From Levilactobacillus hammesii DSM 16381 (GTDB lineage Bacteria; Bacillota; Bacilli; Lactobacillales; Lactobacillaceae): a stretch of 51,464 nt of DNA. This document shows, in pieces, positions 51,263 to 51,464 of this stretch. Every line of letters starts with the position of its first letter. Position 1 is the stretch's first letter. Both the position numbers and the translations under genes were made by a program. Under the pieces are notes generated by a model. The model was not told the origin of the DNA and made no database searches. It was given only the letters and a program-made list of their open reading frames with translations. Where the stretch lies: NCBI RefSeq assembly GCF_001434395.1, contig NZ_AZFS01000007.1, positions 1 to 51,464 on the forward strand. Direction: 5' to 3'.

Positions 51263-51340
51263 AGTAATCGTTGTTGAGAATATTTATTCAACCGAGCTTC
51301 AAAAATTCAATATTTATTCAAAATATATTGAAAAAATCGG

Positions 51341-51369
51341 TTGACAGTAATTTGACGACATGATATACT
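51341..51369 (+). promoter_or_regulatory. rRNA operon promoter P2
   Basis: TTGACA (51341-51346), 17 bases, TATACT (51364-51369), near consensus, with an A/T-rich block (51308-51336) as UP element. Confidence 0.82.
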
Positions 51370-51464
51370 TTAAAAGTTGTCACGGAGCAAGTGCTTCACT
51401 GATAACTTGGTAGACCTTTGAAAACTGAACATTGTTTCGACAAACCAAATATGTGTAGGGCGGT
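51370..51464 (+). other. Start of rRNA operon leader (16S upstream region, truncated by window end)
   Basis: After P2 comes a hairpin (AAGTT/AACTT, about 51374-51408) and the segment CCTTTGAAAACTGAAC (51414-51429), a boxA-like antitermination sequence that in lactobacilli stands just before 16S rRNA. The 16S gene itself is not in the window. Confidence 0.72.

Noticed and set aside
1-51464. CRISPR array, insertion sequence, prophage or toxin-antitoxin system
   Set aside because: No regularly spaced direct repeats, no transposase, integrase or phage structural gene, and no toxin-antitoxin pair recognised in any frame.

Overview
The window looks like chromosome of a lactic acid bacterium of the family Lactobacillaceae, probably the Levilactobacillus (L. 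brevis-like) branch; the genus is an inference. The grounds are strong AGGAGG-type ribosome binding sites, frequent GTG and TTG starts, a moderate G+C content, and family-typical genes: ClpE with its N-terminal zinc finger, PepD-type C69 dipeptidase, H2O-forming NADH oxidase, MucBP/WxL surface proteins, YkuJ, RecX and a lipoteichoic-acid cluster. I see no prophage, insertion sequence, CRISPR array or complete mobile element. Most of the window is core genome, with a few accessory surface-protein genes.

Layout. 1-5.3 kb: small hypothetical gene, oxidoreductase, DEAD-box helicase, tRNA-Arg(CCU), a secreted protein, two tiny membrane proteins and a universal stress protein. 5.4-11.3 kb: GntP-type gluconate permease, polyprenyl-phosphate glycosyltransferase, UDP-GlcNAc 2-epimerase overlapping a NERD-like gene, and YihY. 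11.4-16.2 kb: flavodoxin, RecX, a beta-lactamase-fold hydrolase, an Ntdp-type phosphatase and an AI-2E family exporter. 16.9-20.4 kb: teichoic-acid genes tagD, an unknown gene and tagF. 20.5-26.8 kb: membrane protein, RF3, an A/T-rich island with a MucBP surface protein, and a YjeM-type permease. 27-36.2 kb: lectin/WxL surface protein, NADH oxidase, dipeptidase, matrixin-like protease and a P-type ATPase. 36.2-39.7 kb: T-box-controlled asnS, a structured element and a MucBP/SH3 protein. 39.9-44.9 kb: clpE, a small gene and ptsHI. 45-51 kb: glycolipid synthases lafA/lafB, a flippase-like protein, ykuJ and ltaS, followed by tandem promoters and the leader of an rRNA operon that continues beyond the window.

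How the genes work together. Much of the window serves the envelope. The 2-epimerase (ManNAc supply), TagD and TagF belong to glycerol-phosphate wall teichoic acid synthesis. LafA, LafB and LtaS build lipoteichoic acid on a diglucosyl-diacylglycerol-type anchor. A CsbB/GtrB-like glycosyltransferase may decorate such polymers. PtsH/PtsI energise sugar uptake and signal carbon status. ClpE is under apparent CtsR control, with a CIRCE-like operator in the same intergenic region.

Most unusual signal. Two intergenic regions, one upstream of tagD (16303-16728, minus strand) and one downstream of asnS (38073-38494, plus strand), carry diverged copies of one non-coding element of about 425 nt. It has two consecutive multi-branched domains. 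Sequence between helices is conserved, while at least four helices differ by paired compensatory substitutions. This points to a conserved RNA, or single-stranded DNA, fold that I cannot match to a known family. A second, smaller repeat (63-149 and 22871-22956) ends in a terminator-like hairpin.
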